A DNA stretch of 59,957 nt from Oscillospiraceae bacterium (lineage in GTDB: Bacteria > Bacillota > Clostridia > Oscillospirales > Oscillospiraceae). Shown here in pieces: positions 34,080-41,105 of this stretch; the first letter of the stretch is position 1; each line of letters begins with the position of its first letter. A program made the translations under genes and the position numbers. The notes under the pieces are model-generated. The model was not told the origin of the DNA. It searched no databases and saw nothing but the letters and a program-made list of their open reading frames with translations. Where the stretch lies: positions 1 to 59,957 of the forward strand of contig JAAWEH010000023.1 of the NCBI GenBank assembly GCA_022794215.1, in the 5' to 3' direction.

Positions 34080-34850
34080 TTATTCATAAAACCAGTGGGC
34101 GCCGATAGTGGTCACAAAGTCCCGGTTTTCCATGGTCCAGTGGTTATCCGTAAGTTCAGGGGCCAAAAAATAGAGGCTGTCCCCCACGGTATTTTCCCCC
34201 TGAAGGCAGGCGATGGCGGCCTGAACACTTTCCGGGGTAGGATCATGGTAGACGGTGCCGTTGCGGACGGGCTCAAACTGTCCGCCCCAGCGGTCATCAA
34301 AAATAACGCCGTAGATGGTATTCGGGAAGTCAGGACTTTGAACCCGGTTGAGCACCACATTCCCCACGGCGATCTTTCCTTCCCAGCACTCCCCTTGACT
34401 CTCCGCGGAGATGATCCGGGACAGCCAATAGACAGCGTCCTCATTGAAGGAAGAGGAGAGGGCTACCTCGCCGGTATCGGCGTTCCAGCTCACCTCAAGC
34501 CCCAAGAGCCCAGCCAAGGGCCGGACGGGAACCAAGGTGCGCCCCTCCTCCAACCGAACGGGCTGACTCAGCTCTATTCGGCTTCCGTTATAGATCAGTG
34601 CGGTATCTCCCGGCTGGGCGGTAAGGGAAAGCGCTTCGCTCTGAACCACGGCCTGTCCGTCCTCCCACCAGACGGTGCAACCGGGCAGCAGCTGCTGCAC
34701 CAATCCCCGAAGGGAGACAAAAGTGGTATCCTCATAAATCGGGGTAGCTCCGGCCTTCAGGGGCGCCCCATTCAGCGTAAGAAGGCTGGCCCGAGCCGGA
34801 GTGATCAAAAAAGAGGCCCCCAGAGCGAGGGCGGTCAGCTGTCGCTTCAT
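34080..34850 (-). CDS. SleB-type cell wall hydrolase with copper-amine-oxidase-N-like domain, copy 2
   Basis: 256 residues. Same layout as the gene at 32953: signal peptide, copper-amine-oxidase-N-like domain (TTFVSLRGLVQQLLPG, RTLVPVRPLAGLLGLEVSW) and Hydrolase_2 domain (YWLSRIISAESQGECWEGKI, NVVLNRVQSPDFPNTIYGV). The catalytic Glu is expected in SAESQ. It is a diverged paralogue, each copy with its own promoter and terminator rather than one operon. ATG 34850 follows GGAAGGAGC; ATG 34868 lacks a site. Confidence 0.88.
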   Translation of the reverse strand: MKRQLTALALGASFLITPARASLLTLNGAPLKAGATPIYEDTTFVSLRGLVQQLLPGCTVWWEDGQAVVQSEALSLTAQPGDTALIYNGSRIELSQPVRLEEGRTLVPVRPLAGLLGLEVSWNADTGEVALSSSFNEDAVYWLSRIISAESQGECWEGKIAVGNVVLNRVQSPDFPNTIYGVIFDDRWGGQFEPVRNGTVYHDPTPESVQAAIACLQGENTVGDSLYFLAPELTDNHWTMENRDFVTTIGAHWFYE

Positions 34851-34888
34851 AAAAAATGCTCCTTCCATCTATGGTGGTCTGTAACAAA

Positions 34889-34917
34889 ATTGTAATAGAA
34901 GGAAGGACCTGTTTCAA
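34889..34917 (-). promoter_or_regulatory. Promoter of SleB-like gene 2
   Basis: On the minus strand: TTGAAA (34917-34912), 17-bp spacer, TACAAT (34894-34889), the same -10 as in front of the paralogue. Confidence 0.65.
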
Positions 34918-34980
34918 GGAACAATATCTTCCAAGGGAAAAGCTGACATAAGTAGGGCCGCACAATGGCGGCCGGAGGGG

Positions 34981-35166
34981 TCATTGGATATGTTCCCTGG
35001 CGCAGTCGTCCAGAACCCGCACCCCCATCTCCTCCTGTGTGGGCAAGGGATACTTGCGGATGGACACGTCATCAACCTCAGAGCAAAGTCTCTGATCCGG
35101 TTCCAAACGGAGGGAATCCTGGGGCCAAGCAGTTCCGGGTTTTTCAGTTTTCTTTGGCTTTTTCAT
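34981..35166 (-). CDS. Small hypothetical protein
   Basis: 61 residues, unrecognised. Lysine-rich start (MKKPKKTEKPG), acidic middle, and a C terminus with two Cys. No membrane segment or signal peptide. The start is supported by CAGGAGCG 10 bases upstream. It lies alone between the SleB-like and XRE genes; I see no clear promoter or terminator of its own. Confidence 0.5.
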   Translation of the reverse strand: MKKPKKTEKPGTAWPQDSLRLEPDQRLCSEVDDVSIRKYPLPTQEEMGVRVLDDCAREHIQ

Positions 35167-35303
35167 TTCATCACGCTCCTGAGAGCAGTATGCCCCGGAG
35201 GGAAAAAAGGATGGGTGGAAGTTAAAGGAAGGGAATGGGCTTTGGCCAATGATGAGCGAAAATTTAGACGTCAATCAGGAAAAAACAATCCCCCACCCCA
35301 GAC

Positions 35304-35344
35304 CAAAAAAAGGGACAAGGCAGCCATCACAGCCGCCCTGTCCC
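35304..35344 (-). terminator. Terminator after the XRE regulator
   Basis: Imperfect stem with GGGACA/TGTCCC ends; T-run on the minus strand (A-run 35304-35311 on plus). Confidence 0.75.
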
Positions 35345-35351
35345 GGAACAT

Positions 35352-35564
35352 TCACTCATCCCTTTGGTACTCTAAAATATCCCCCGCCTCACACTCCAAT
35401 GCCTCGCAAATAGCAGCCAGAGTAGAAAAGCGAACCGCGGTGACCTTGTTGTTTTTGATCTTGGACAGGTTTACATTGGAGATCCCTACCCGTTCGGCCA
35501 ACTCGTTGAGACTCATTTTTCGCTCCACCATCATGCGATCCAGGCGCAATATGATTTTTCCCAT
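35352..35564 (-). CDS. XRE-family helix-turn-helix regulator
   Basis: 70 residues, a single Cro/CI-type HTH (about 3-62). MSLNELAERVGISNVNLSKIKNNK is the recognition helix-turn-helix region. Such short XRE proteins paired with a DUF2975 membrane protein are common in Bacillota (YozG/YoaS in Bacillus); the membrane partner may sense a signal, but the function is not known. ATG 35564 follows GGAGAGACATCC and lies 16 bases after the DUF2975 stop, so the two are one operon. Confidence 0.88.
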   Translation of the reverse strand: MGKIILRLDRMMVERKMSLNELAERVGISNVNLSKIKNNKVTAVRFSTLAAICEALECEAGDILEYQRDE

Positions 35565-35580
35565 GGATGTCTCTCCTTAT

Positions 35581-36132
35581 TTATAAAAGCCCATCTACAT
35601 CAGACTCCAGCGCCATCCCCCGGGCAAAGATCCGAGAGAGGCAGAGAACGACCAGACCGATAAGAAAACTGTCAAGCTCTACGCTGGTTTCCGCCAAATC
35701 AATTCCCACCGCCGCACGGATAATGGTACTTAAGATCAATCCCAAGATGGGGATCGCAATAAGGAATATTCCGATCTCCCGTACCATGCGCACATTGTCC
35801 TTTTGGAAGGGAGTGCCATTTTCCGACCGTTTCATAATGAGGTAAACATTGCGGAACACCATGGCCATCAGGCTTAGGATGATTCCCGCCCCCACACAGA
35901 ATAGGCGCAGGGCGGTTAAATTTACCTGCCCGGCATTGTCGATCACCATGACCTGAAAACCGTAGGTACTCAAGCTTGCGTTGAAATCCGCCGAACTGAC
36001 GTTTTGGACAATGTTTGTTCCCCCAAAAAGAGAGAGGATCAAAACCACAATCATAGATACCGCGGCGATCCAATGGGCAACTTCCGACAATTTAGATAGG
36101 ATAATAACCGCCTTATCCAGTTTCTTTCCCAT
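35581..36132 (-). CDS. DUF2975 membrane protein
   Basis: 183 residues with four predicted membrane helices (about 22-42, 75-95, 115-140, 155-175). It matches the DUF2975 layout, with an extracytoplasmic loop after helix 1 and the loop GTPFQKDNVRMVREIGI that is conserved in the family. ATG 36132 follows GAGGAAGG. First gene of a two-gene operon with the XRE regulator, transcribed from the promoter at 36182. Confidence 0.82.
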   Translation of the reverse strand: MGKKLDKAVIILSKLSEVAHWIAAVSMIVVLILSLFGGTNIVQNVSSADFNASLSTYGFQVMVIDNAGQVNLTALRLFCVGAGIILSLMAMVFRNVYLIMKRSENGTPFQKDNVRMVREIGIFLIAIPILGLILSTIIRAAVGIDLAETSVELDSFLIGLVVLCLSRIFARGMALESDVDGLL

Positions 36133-36181
36133 AGAACCTTCCTCCTCAAACAAAGACTGTCAGACCGGCTCTGATGGGGGA

Positions 36182-36210
36182 AGTATACCATGATAATTTA
36201 CGTTTGTCAA
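36182..36210 (-). promoter_or_regulatory. Promoter of the DUF2975-XRE operon
   Basis: On the minus strand: perfect TTGACA (36210-36205), 17-bp spacer, TATACT (36187-36182), in AT-rich DNA. The sequence around the -35 contains ATTAAAAAATAG and a nearby partial palindrome that the XRE protein could bind. Confidence 0.8.
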
Positions 36211-36272
36211 CTATTTTTTAATGAAAAACATTAAAAATAAAATGCAAAAGATTAAATGAGAAAATAGATGAC

Positions 36273-36303
36273 AAAAAACCGCTGCCATAAGACAGCGGTT
36301 TTC
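36273..36303 (-). terminator. Terminator after rpmB
   Basis: AAAACCGCTG and CAGCGGTTTT arms with an 8-base loop; T-run on the minus strand. Confidence 0.88.
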
Positions 36304-36320
36304 CTCGTCAGAACTTGCGC

Positions 36321-36509
36321 TTACACAGCGCGGGTGACCTTACCCGAACGGAGGCATCTGGTGCAGACATACACGTGCTTGGACGTACCATTCACGACTG
36401 CCTTGACCCGCTTCACGTTGGGCTTCCAGGGCCGATTAGAGCGGCGGTGGGAGTGGGAAACCTGAATTCCAAAAGTAACGCCCTTGCCGCAGAATTCGCA
36501 TTTGGCCAT
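36321..36509 (-). CDS. rpmB: 50S ribosomal protein L28
   Basis: 62 residues, normal for bL28. It opens with MAKCEFCGKGVTFG (first CxxC) and ends near CTRCLRSGKV (second CxxC), so this is the zinc-binding C+ form. HSHRRSNRPWKPNV is the conserved rRNA-binding segment. ATG 36509 follows GAGGTTTAAGCGA. Monocistronic with its own promoter and terminator. Confidence 0.96.
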   Translation of the reverse strand: MAKCEFCGKGVTFGIQVSHSHRRSNRPWKPNVKRVKAVVNGTSKHVYVCTRCLRSGKVTRAV

Positions 36510-36566
36510 TTCGCTTAAACCTCCTCGCTGGTCAGGATAATACACACTAAAAAAGTATCGGACATT

Positions 36567-36595
36567 ATATTACCAGAACCAGAAAGAAAATGCAA
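36567..36595 (-). promoter_or_regulatory. Promoter of rpmB
   Basis: On the minus strand: TTGCAT (36595-36590), 17-bp spacer, TAATAT (36572-36567). Confidence 0.65.
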
Positions 36596-36652
36596 GTACT
36601 TTTTTCAAAAGGCTCCCATTCCTTTGGCGCTCTGTTTTCTGAGTGCTGTCAA

Positions 36653-37306
36653 TCAGCTCTTTTCGGTGTCCTGCAGCAGAAAGGAGGGGAACCCCTCCAT
36701 AGCCGGCGCGATGCTCTCCACTGGATAAAAGACTACCGGGCCCTTTTCTGTCAGGTAGAACCGCCCCGGGGAAAACCGCCGGGAGGCCAGAGAGAGCCAA
36801 TCCTCAAAAAAGACCGACTCTCCGGCCTGGATCCGCTCTCCGATCTGCTGCCGCACCTGAGCCAATACCGGTCCCCGCCACCACCGGCAGGGGGGCAGCA
36901 GCTCCCGGAGGGTCATAGGCATCCCGGACGGCAGCTGCCAGACGTCCCCCTGCCGCAGCCGCCGTGGGCGCCGCTCCCCCCGATCCTCCACTATGTCCCA
37001 ATAGAGACTGAGGATCCCATCCTGAAAAAGAGTGACGGTGAAATCCAACCGGGCCTCCCACGGCGGGGTCTCCGGCCCGGCAGCAGCCTTAGCCTGCTCC
37101 AGAAGGGGGCCCTCCCACCGACGCTTCCACCGGTCGGCCAAAGCGTCATAATACCGGTTGACGCGCCGGCAGCCGGGGCTGCTCTCCTCCAGCCTGGGCC
37201 ATCGGGCCCGAAGGGTTAGGAGTACCGCCTCCCCCTCCTGAAAGACCTGCTCATAAGTTCCCGGCTCCGCCAGCCGGGGCGCGGGCAGTTCCTTTTTCAT
37301 ATACAT
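36653..37306 (-). CDS. DUF3298-like (RsiV-type) protein
   Basis: 217 residues. The C-terminal stretch FYLTEKGPVVFYPVESIAPAMEGFPSF fits the end of DUF3298, the domain of RsiV and PdaC-like proteins, and the N-terminal part (RVNRYYDALADRWKRRW) fits the preceding helical section. Unlike RsiV there is no membrane helix or signal peptide, so it seems to be cytoplasmic or to have lost its export signal. Very high GC. ATG 37306 follows AAAGGGGGGC. Function unknown. Confidence 0.65.
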   Translation of the reverse strand: MYMKKELPAPRLAEPGTYEQVFQEGEAVLLTLRARWPRLEESSPGCRRVNRYYDALADRWKRRWEGPLLEQAKAAAGPETPPWEARLDFTVTLFQDGILSLYWDIVEDRGERRPRRLRQGDVWQLPSGMPMTLRELLPPCRWWRGPVLAQVRQQIGERIQAGESVFFEDWLSLASRRFSPGRFYLTEKGPVVFYPVESIAPAMEGFPSFLLQDTEKS

Positions 37307-37361
37307 GCCCCCCCTTTCGCACTAAAACAATCTATGCAGAAGAAAAAATTTCGGTTCGGGC

Positions 37362-37390
37362 TTTACTTTCACGCTTCACTTTGATAAAAT
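37362..37390 (+). promoter_or_regulatory. Promoter of yerC
   Basis: TTTACT (37362-37367), 17-bp spacer, TAAAAT (37385-37390). Confidence 0.65.
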
Positions 37391-37435
37391 AGAACCATCC
37401 AAGCAAATGACAAAAAATGGGGGAAGAGATTTATA

Positions 37436-37747
37436 ATGAGTAAGAGCGCAAAGAAGGAAGAGAGCGACGCCCTGTACGAAGCCATCCTCACCCTGAAAGA
37501 TCTGGACGAGTGCAAGAAATTTTTCCGGGATTTGTGTACCGTTTCAGAGCTGCGGGCTATGGAGCAGCGTTTTGAAGTGGCGGTTCTCCTCAGCGAAGGA
37601 ATGATTTATAACGATATTTTAGAGCGCACCGGAGCCTCCAGCGCCACCATCAGCCGGGTGAACCGTTCCCTCCAGTACGGAGCGGACGGTTATCAGGACG
37701 TGCTGCCCCGGATCAAAGAAAAGCTGAAGCAAGATGGCAAGCTATGA
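37436..37747 (+). CDS. yerC: YerC/YecD-family TrpR-like DNA-binding protein
   Basis: 103 residues. TrpR-superfamily all-helical fold: SELRAMEQRFEVAVLLSEGMIYNDILERTGASSATISRVNRSL holds the helix-turn-helix. YerC-family proteins lack the tryptophan pocket of TrpR, and their ligand and target are unknown. ATG 37436 follows GGGGGAAGAG. It overlaps the following methyltransferase gene by 14 bases, so the two are translationally coupled. Confidence 0.9.
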   Translation: MSKSAKKEESDALYEAILTLKDLDECKKFFRDLCTVSELRAMEQRFEVAVLLSEGMIYNDILERTGASSATISRVNRSLQYGADGYQDVLPRIKEKLKQDGKL

Positions 37748-38477
37748 TTTTCTGGCGGGCAGCTACGATGCCCTCACCGCCGATGTGGGCTATCCGCGCT
37801 GGGCCGATTATATCGAGCGCCACTTTTCCCGCTCGGACCGGCCAATCCGCACCGTGCTGGATCTGGCCTGCGGAACGGGAAGCCTGAGTGCGGAGCTGAT
37901 TGGCCGGGGCTATGAGGTGACGGGGGTGGATCTGTCCGCCGAAATGCTCTCTTTGGCCGAAGAAAAATGCCGGAGCCTGGATCCCAGGCCCCGGTTCTTC
38001 TGTCAGGGGATGGAACGGCTGTGCCTGCCCCATCGGGTAGACGCCTGTGTGTGCTGCCTGGACAGCATAAACTATGTGCTGCAGCCCCGAAAGCTCCAAA
38101 GGGCCTTCCAGCGGGTGTATGAGGTTTTGGAACCCGGAGGGCTGTTCCTCTTCGATGCCGACACCCCCGAAAAGCTGGAAAGCATGGACGGCCAGGTGTT
38201 TTTGGATGAGACGGAGGAGGAGTTCTGCGTCTGGCGGGGAGAATACAGCCCCAAGCGCCGGGTGTGCTCCTTTTGGATGGACATTTTCCGTCTGGACGGA
38301 CAGCTCTGGCAGCGGGGAGGCGAGCTCCATGAGGAGTATGCCTACACCATGGAGGAGCTGACAACATACTTAGAGCAGGCAGGTTTCCTCCAGATCAAGC
38401 AGTACGGCGAATTGAAGCTCCGCCCCCCCAAGCAGGGAGAGCAGCGGATCTTTTTCACCGCCCGGAAGGGCAAGTAA
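37734..38477 (+). CDS. Class I SAM-dependent methyltransferase
   Basis: 247 residues. SAM-binding Rossmann core with motif I VLDLACGTGSLS (about 42-53), VTGVDLSAEMLS (motif II) and the acidic-loop EPGGLFLFD. The family (Methyltransf_25 type) has no defined substrate here. The start overlaps yerC by 14 bases with AGCTGAAGCAAG as a weak binding site, consistent with coupling. hslO begins 32 bases downstream. Confidence 0.88.
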   Translation: MASYDFLAGSYDALTADVGYPRWADYIERHFSRSDRPIRTVLDLACGTGSLSAELIGRGYEVTGVDLSAEMLSLAEEKCRSLDPRPRFFCQGMERLCLPHRVDACVCCLDSINYVLQPRKLQRAFQRVYEVLEPGGLFLFDADTPEKLESMDGQVFLDETEEEFCVWRGEYSPKRRVCSFWMDIFRLDGQLWQRGGELHEEYAYTMEELTTYLEQAGFLQIKQYGELKLRPPKQGEQRIFFTARKGK

Positions 38478-38509
38478 AGCGCATTTTTGCCGAAGAAAGG
38501 AAGGATAGC

Positions 38510-39406
38510 ATGGCCGACGAGATCGTCCGTGTGTTGGTAAAAGACGCCCCGGTGAAGGCCATGGCCATCACCGGCCGGACTCTGGTGGAGCGGGCCCGCC
38601 AGATTCATAAGACTCTGCCCGTGGCCACCGCCGCCCTGGGCCGCTCTCTCATGGCCTGCTCCATGATCGGCGACCAGCTGAAGGGGGAGGGGGCCTCCGT
38701 CACCCTGCGGATTAAGGGAGGCGGCCCTATGGGAAGCCTGACCGCCGTGGCGGATCCCGAGGGGAATGTCCGGGGGTTTGTGCAAAACCCGGCAGTCATC
38801 GTCCCGCCCCGGGAGGACGGTAAGCTGAACGTAGGCGCCGCCGTAGGCCGGGAGGGAACCCTTACCGTCATCAAGGATCTGGATATGAAGGAGCCTTACG
38901 TGGGCATGGTGCCCCTTGTTTCCGGCGAGATCGCCGAGGATGTGACCGAATATTTCGCCGTCAGCGAGCAGATCCCATCCGCCTGTGCCCTGGGGGTGCT
39001 GGTGGACACTGACCAGTCAGTGCTCCGGGCGGGGGGCTATCTCATTCAGCTCCTCCCCGGCGCCGGTGGAGATGTGATCGACCGGATCGAGGCGGGCATC
39101 CAGGCGTTGGGAGCAGTGACCACCGCCCTTATGGAGAAGGGGATGGATGCCGAGACCCTGCTGCGTCGGGCTTTGCCTGATTTTGAGCTGGAGGTGCTGG
39201 AGCGTCATGCTGTGGAATATAAGTGTTACTGTTCCCGCCGGCGGGTCTCCCAGGCGCTTGTGAGCATGGGCCCCGACGAGCTGAAAAGCCTGATTGCCGA
39301 GCAGGGAAAGGCGGAGCTTACCTGCCAGTTTTGCGACGCAGTTTACCGTTTTGACCGGGAGGAGCTCCAGACCCTGCTGGACGGTGGCGCAGCCCGCCGG
39401 GAATAA
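38510..39406 (+). CDS. hslO: Redox-regulated chaperone Hsp33
   Basis: 298 residues. A holdase switched on by oxidation. The C-terminal zinc site is CYC (near residue 243) and CQFC (near 275), four cysteines that form disulfides under oxidative stress. The N-terminal substrate-binding core includes GPMGSLTAVADPEGNVRGF and ATAALGRSLMACSMIG. ATG 38510 follows AAAGGAAGGATAGC. A weak hairpin (39409-39463) may end transcription. Confidence 0.95.
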   Translation: MADEIVRVLVKDAPVKAMAITGRTLVERARQIHKTLPVATAALGRSLMACSMIGDQLKGEGASVTLRIKGGGPMGSLTAVADPEGNVRGFVQNPAVIVPPREDGKLNVGAAVGREGTLTVIKDLDMKEPYVGMVPLVSGEIAEDVTEYFAVSEQIPSACALGVLVDTDQSVLRAGGYLIQLLPGAGGDVIDRIEAGIQALGAVTTALMEKGMDAETLLRRALPDFELEVLERHAVEYKCYCSRRRVSQALVSMGPDELKSLIAEQGKAELTCQFCDAVYRFDREELQTLLDGGAARRE

Positions 39407-39502
39407 AAGGAAAGGCCGCCCTTTATTCCTGCGGCTGACAGGAAAGAGGAGCGGCTTTTGCCGGTTCATGAAAGAAAAATTTTCCGAATCTTGATTTTTG
39501 CC

Positions 39503-39531
39503 TTGACAGGGCGGGGGGCTTTTAGTATAAT
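39503..39531 (+). promoter_or_regulatory. Promoter of tRNA cluster 1
   Basis: Perfect TTGACA (39503-39508), 17-bp spacer, perfect TATAAT (39526-39531): full consensus, as expected for stable RNA. Spacer is GC-rich next to the -35, a possible stringent-type feature. Confidence 0.9.
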
Positions 39532-39561
39532 AAAGGTCGCCGCTTGGGACGGAAGCGACAG

Positions 39562-39637
39562 GGGAGCATAGCTCAGCTGGTAGAGCGCACGCCTTACACG
39601 CGTGATGTCACAGGTTCGAGCCCTGTTGTTCCCACCA
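39562..39637 (+). tRNA. tRNA-Val (TAC)
   Basis: 76 bases with CCA encoded. Anticodon arm CACGC-CTTACAC-GCGTG gives TAC. Acceptor, D and T arms all pair. Confidence 0.96.
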
Positions 39638-39660
39638 TAAACCTTGTTGGGCACCAAGCT

Positions 39661-39737
<77 letters not shown>

Positions 39738-39740
39738 CTT

Positions 39741-39816
<76 letters not shown>

Positions 39817-39821
39817 GAAAA

Positions 39822-39861
39822 ATTCTCCCGGAATGGGGACATTCCGGGAGAATCCCTTTTC
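39822..39861 (+). terminator. Terminator-like hairpin inside tRNA cluster 1
   Basis: Perfect 13-bp stem ATTCTCCCGGAAT with a 6-base loop, then CCCTTTT. It splits the cluster into Val-Asp-Phe and Gly-Cys; it may be a terminator or a processing site, and I see no consensus promoter before tRNA-Gly. Confidence 0.65.
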
Positions 39862-39920
39862 GGGGTACTGCATAGAATGAAGTACCCACAAAGAGAGGGG
39901 CTGAACAGTTCCATCTATAT

Positions 39921-39996
39921 GCGGGCATAGCTCATCTGGTAGAGCGCCACCTTGCCAAGGTGGAGGTAGCGAGTTCGAGCCTCGTTGCCCGCTCCA
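39921..39996 (+). tRNA. tRNA-Gly (GCC)
   Basis: 76 bases with CCA encoded. Anticodon arm CCACC-TTGCCAA-GGTGG gives GCC. Confidence 0.96.
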
Positions 39997-39999
39997 GAT

Positions 40000-40073
<74 letters not shown>

Positions 40074-40106
40074 AAAAAGCAGGACACGAACTGTGTCCTG
40101 CTTTTT
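40074..40106 (+). terminator. Terminator of tRNA cluster 1
   Basis: AAAAGCAGGACAC and GTGTCCTGCTTTT arms with a 5-base loop, T-run. Confidence 0.9.
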
Positions 40107-40153
40107 CATTTTACGGAAGAAAGCGGTTAGAGCCAAGCAAAGGAGGAAATAAA

Positions 40154-40495
40154 ATGGCGTTGGATCAGTTGGTAGAAAAAAGCCTGGAGATCATCATTCC
40201 TGTCTTGGAGCTGATGGGTATTTTTGTGGTAGTGATCTCCGCGGTGGTAGCCTTTGGAAAGTATTTGAAAAGCCTGGTGACCCATCAGCAGGGCCGGGTC
40301 AAGCTGGCGTTGGCAGAGGGTTTGGCGCTGAGCCTGGAATTCAAAATGGGAGCGGAGATCCTGAAAACCGTCCAGGTTCGGGAGATGAATGAACTATTGG
40401 TGCTGGGGGCGGTGATTCTCCTGCGGGCCCTGCTTTCCTTCCTGATCCATACGGAGATGAAGCGAGAGAAAAACGAAGAAGAAACAAAAAACTGA
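40154..40495 (+). CDS. DUF1622 membrane protein
   Basis: 113 residues with two or three membrane helices (about 14-36 and 78-97). It matches DUF1622: a first helix, then ALAEGLALSLEFKMGAEILKTVQ, the conserved amphipathic segment with Glu-Phe-Lys, then a helix ending in a charged tail. Function unknown. ATG 40154 follows AAAGGAGGAAATAAA. It converges on the acetyltransferase gene, with 4 bases between stops. Confidence 0.82.
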   Translation: MALDQLVEKSLEIIIPVLELMGIFVVVISAVVAFGKYLKSLVTHQQGRVKLALAEGLALSLEFKMGAEILKTVQVREMNELLVLGAVILLRALLSFLIHTEMKREKNEEETKN

Positions 40496-40499
40496 CGGC

Positions 40500-41036
40500 T
40501 CAGCCGTCCGTTTTTTTGTCCAAATATTTCTCCAAACATACCAGCTCCACCCCGGAAATGCCGTTGAAAACCGTGGGTAAAATGGCGGCCTCCCAGTACC
40601 CCAGCCCCTTGTATAGCCGCCGGGCGGCGGCGTTGCGGGCATTGGTGTCCATCCGCAGGAAGGGACAGCCCTGCTCCCGGGCATAATCCTCATAAAATTG
40701 AACGAACCGGGTGGCCAGACCCCGGCCAGAAAGGGCAGGCTCCACCACCAGCGTGTGGAGCACCATCACCTGCTCCGGCGGTGCGGGATATTTCCAGGGA
40801 CACTGGGCGTATACATCCACCGGCTCCCGGTTGATCCGTCCGGCTGCGGCCACCCGGCCCTCCAGCTCCAGAACAAACAGATCCCCGGCCTCCAAAGCGG
40901 TCATGGCGGTGTCCCGGGTGGGGTATACCCCCCTCAGCCAGCCCACTCGGGCGGTTCCCTGTTCCTCTTGAGACAGAATATGATCGTAAATTTTTACGAT
41001 AGAGTCGATATCCCCAAAACGGGCCTTTCGGATCAT
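40500..41036 (-). CDS. GNAT-family N-acetyltransferase
   Basis: 178 residues. Acetyl-CoA-dependent transferase fold: MIRKARFGDIDSIVKIYDHIL (helix 1), LVVEPALSGRGLATRFVQF with the pyrophosphate-binding GRGLA motif, and the closing NAAARRLYKGLGYWEA. Substrate unknown. ATG 41036 follows GAGGTGAG; an upstream in-frame reading over another 56 codons has no site and overlaps the divergent gene. Confidence 0.88.
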   Translation of the reverse strand: MIRKARFGDIDSIVKIYDHILSQEEQGTARVGWLRGVYPTRDTAMTALEAGDLFVLELEGRVAAAGRINREPVDVYAQCPWKYPAPPEQVMVLHTLVVEPALSGRGLATRFVQFYEDYAREQGCPFLRMDTNARNAAARRLYKGLGYWEAAILPTVFNGISGVELVCLEKYLDKKTDG

Positions 41037-41105
41037 AAAACTCACCTCAAATGCTTCTTTTTTTCCTCCGGCGCGCATACCCCTGGAGGGAAAGGGGTGT
41101 TGGAC

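Noticed and set aside
36653-37306. Anti-sigma factor RsiV
   Set aside because: The C-terminal domain is RsiV-like, but there is no membrane helix, no anti-sigma N-terminal domain and no sigma factor gene next to it.
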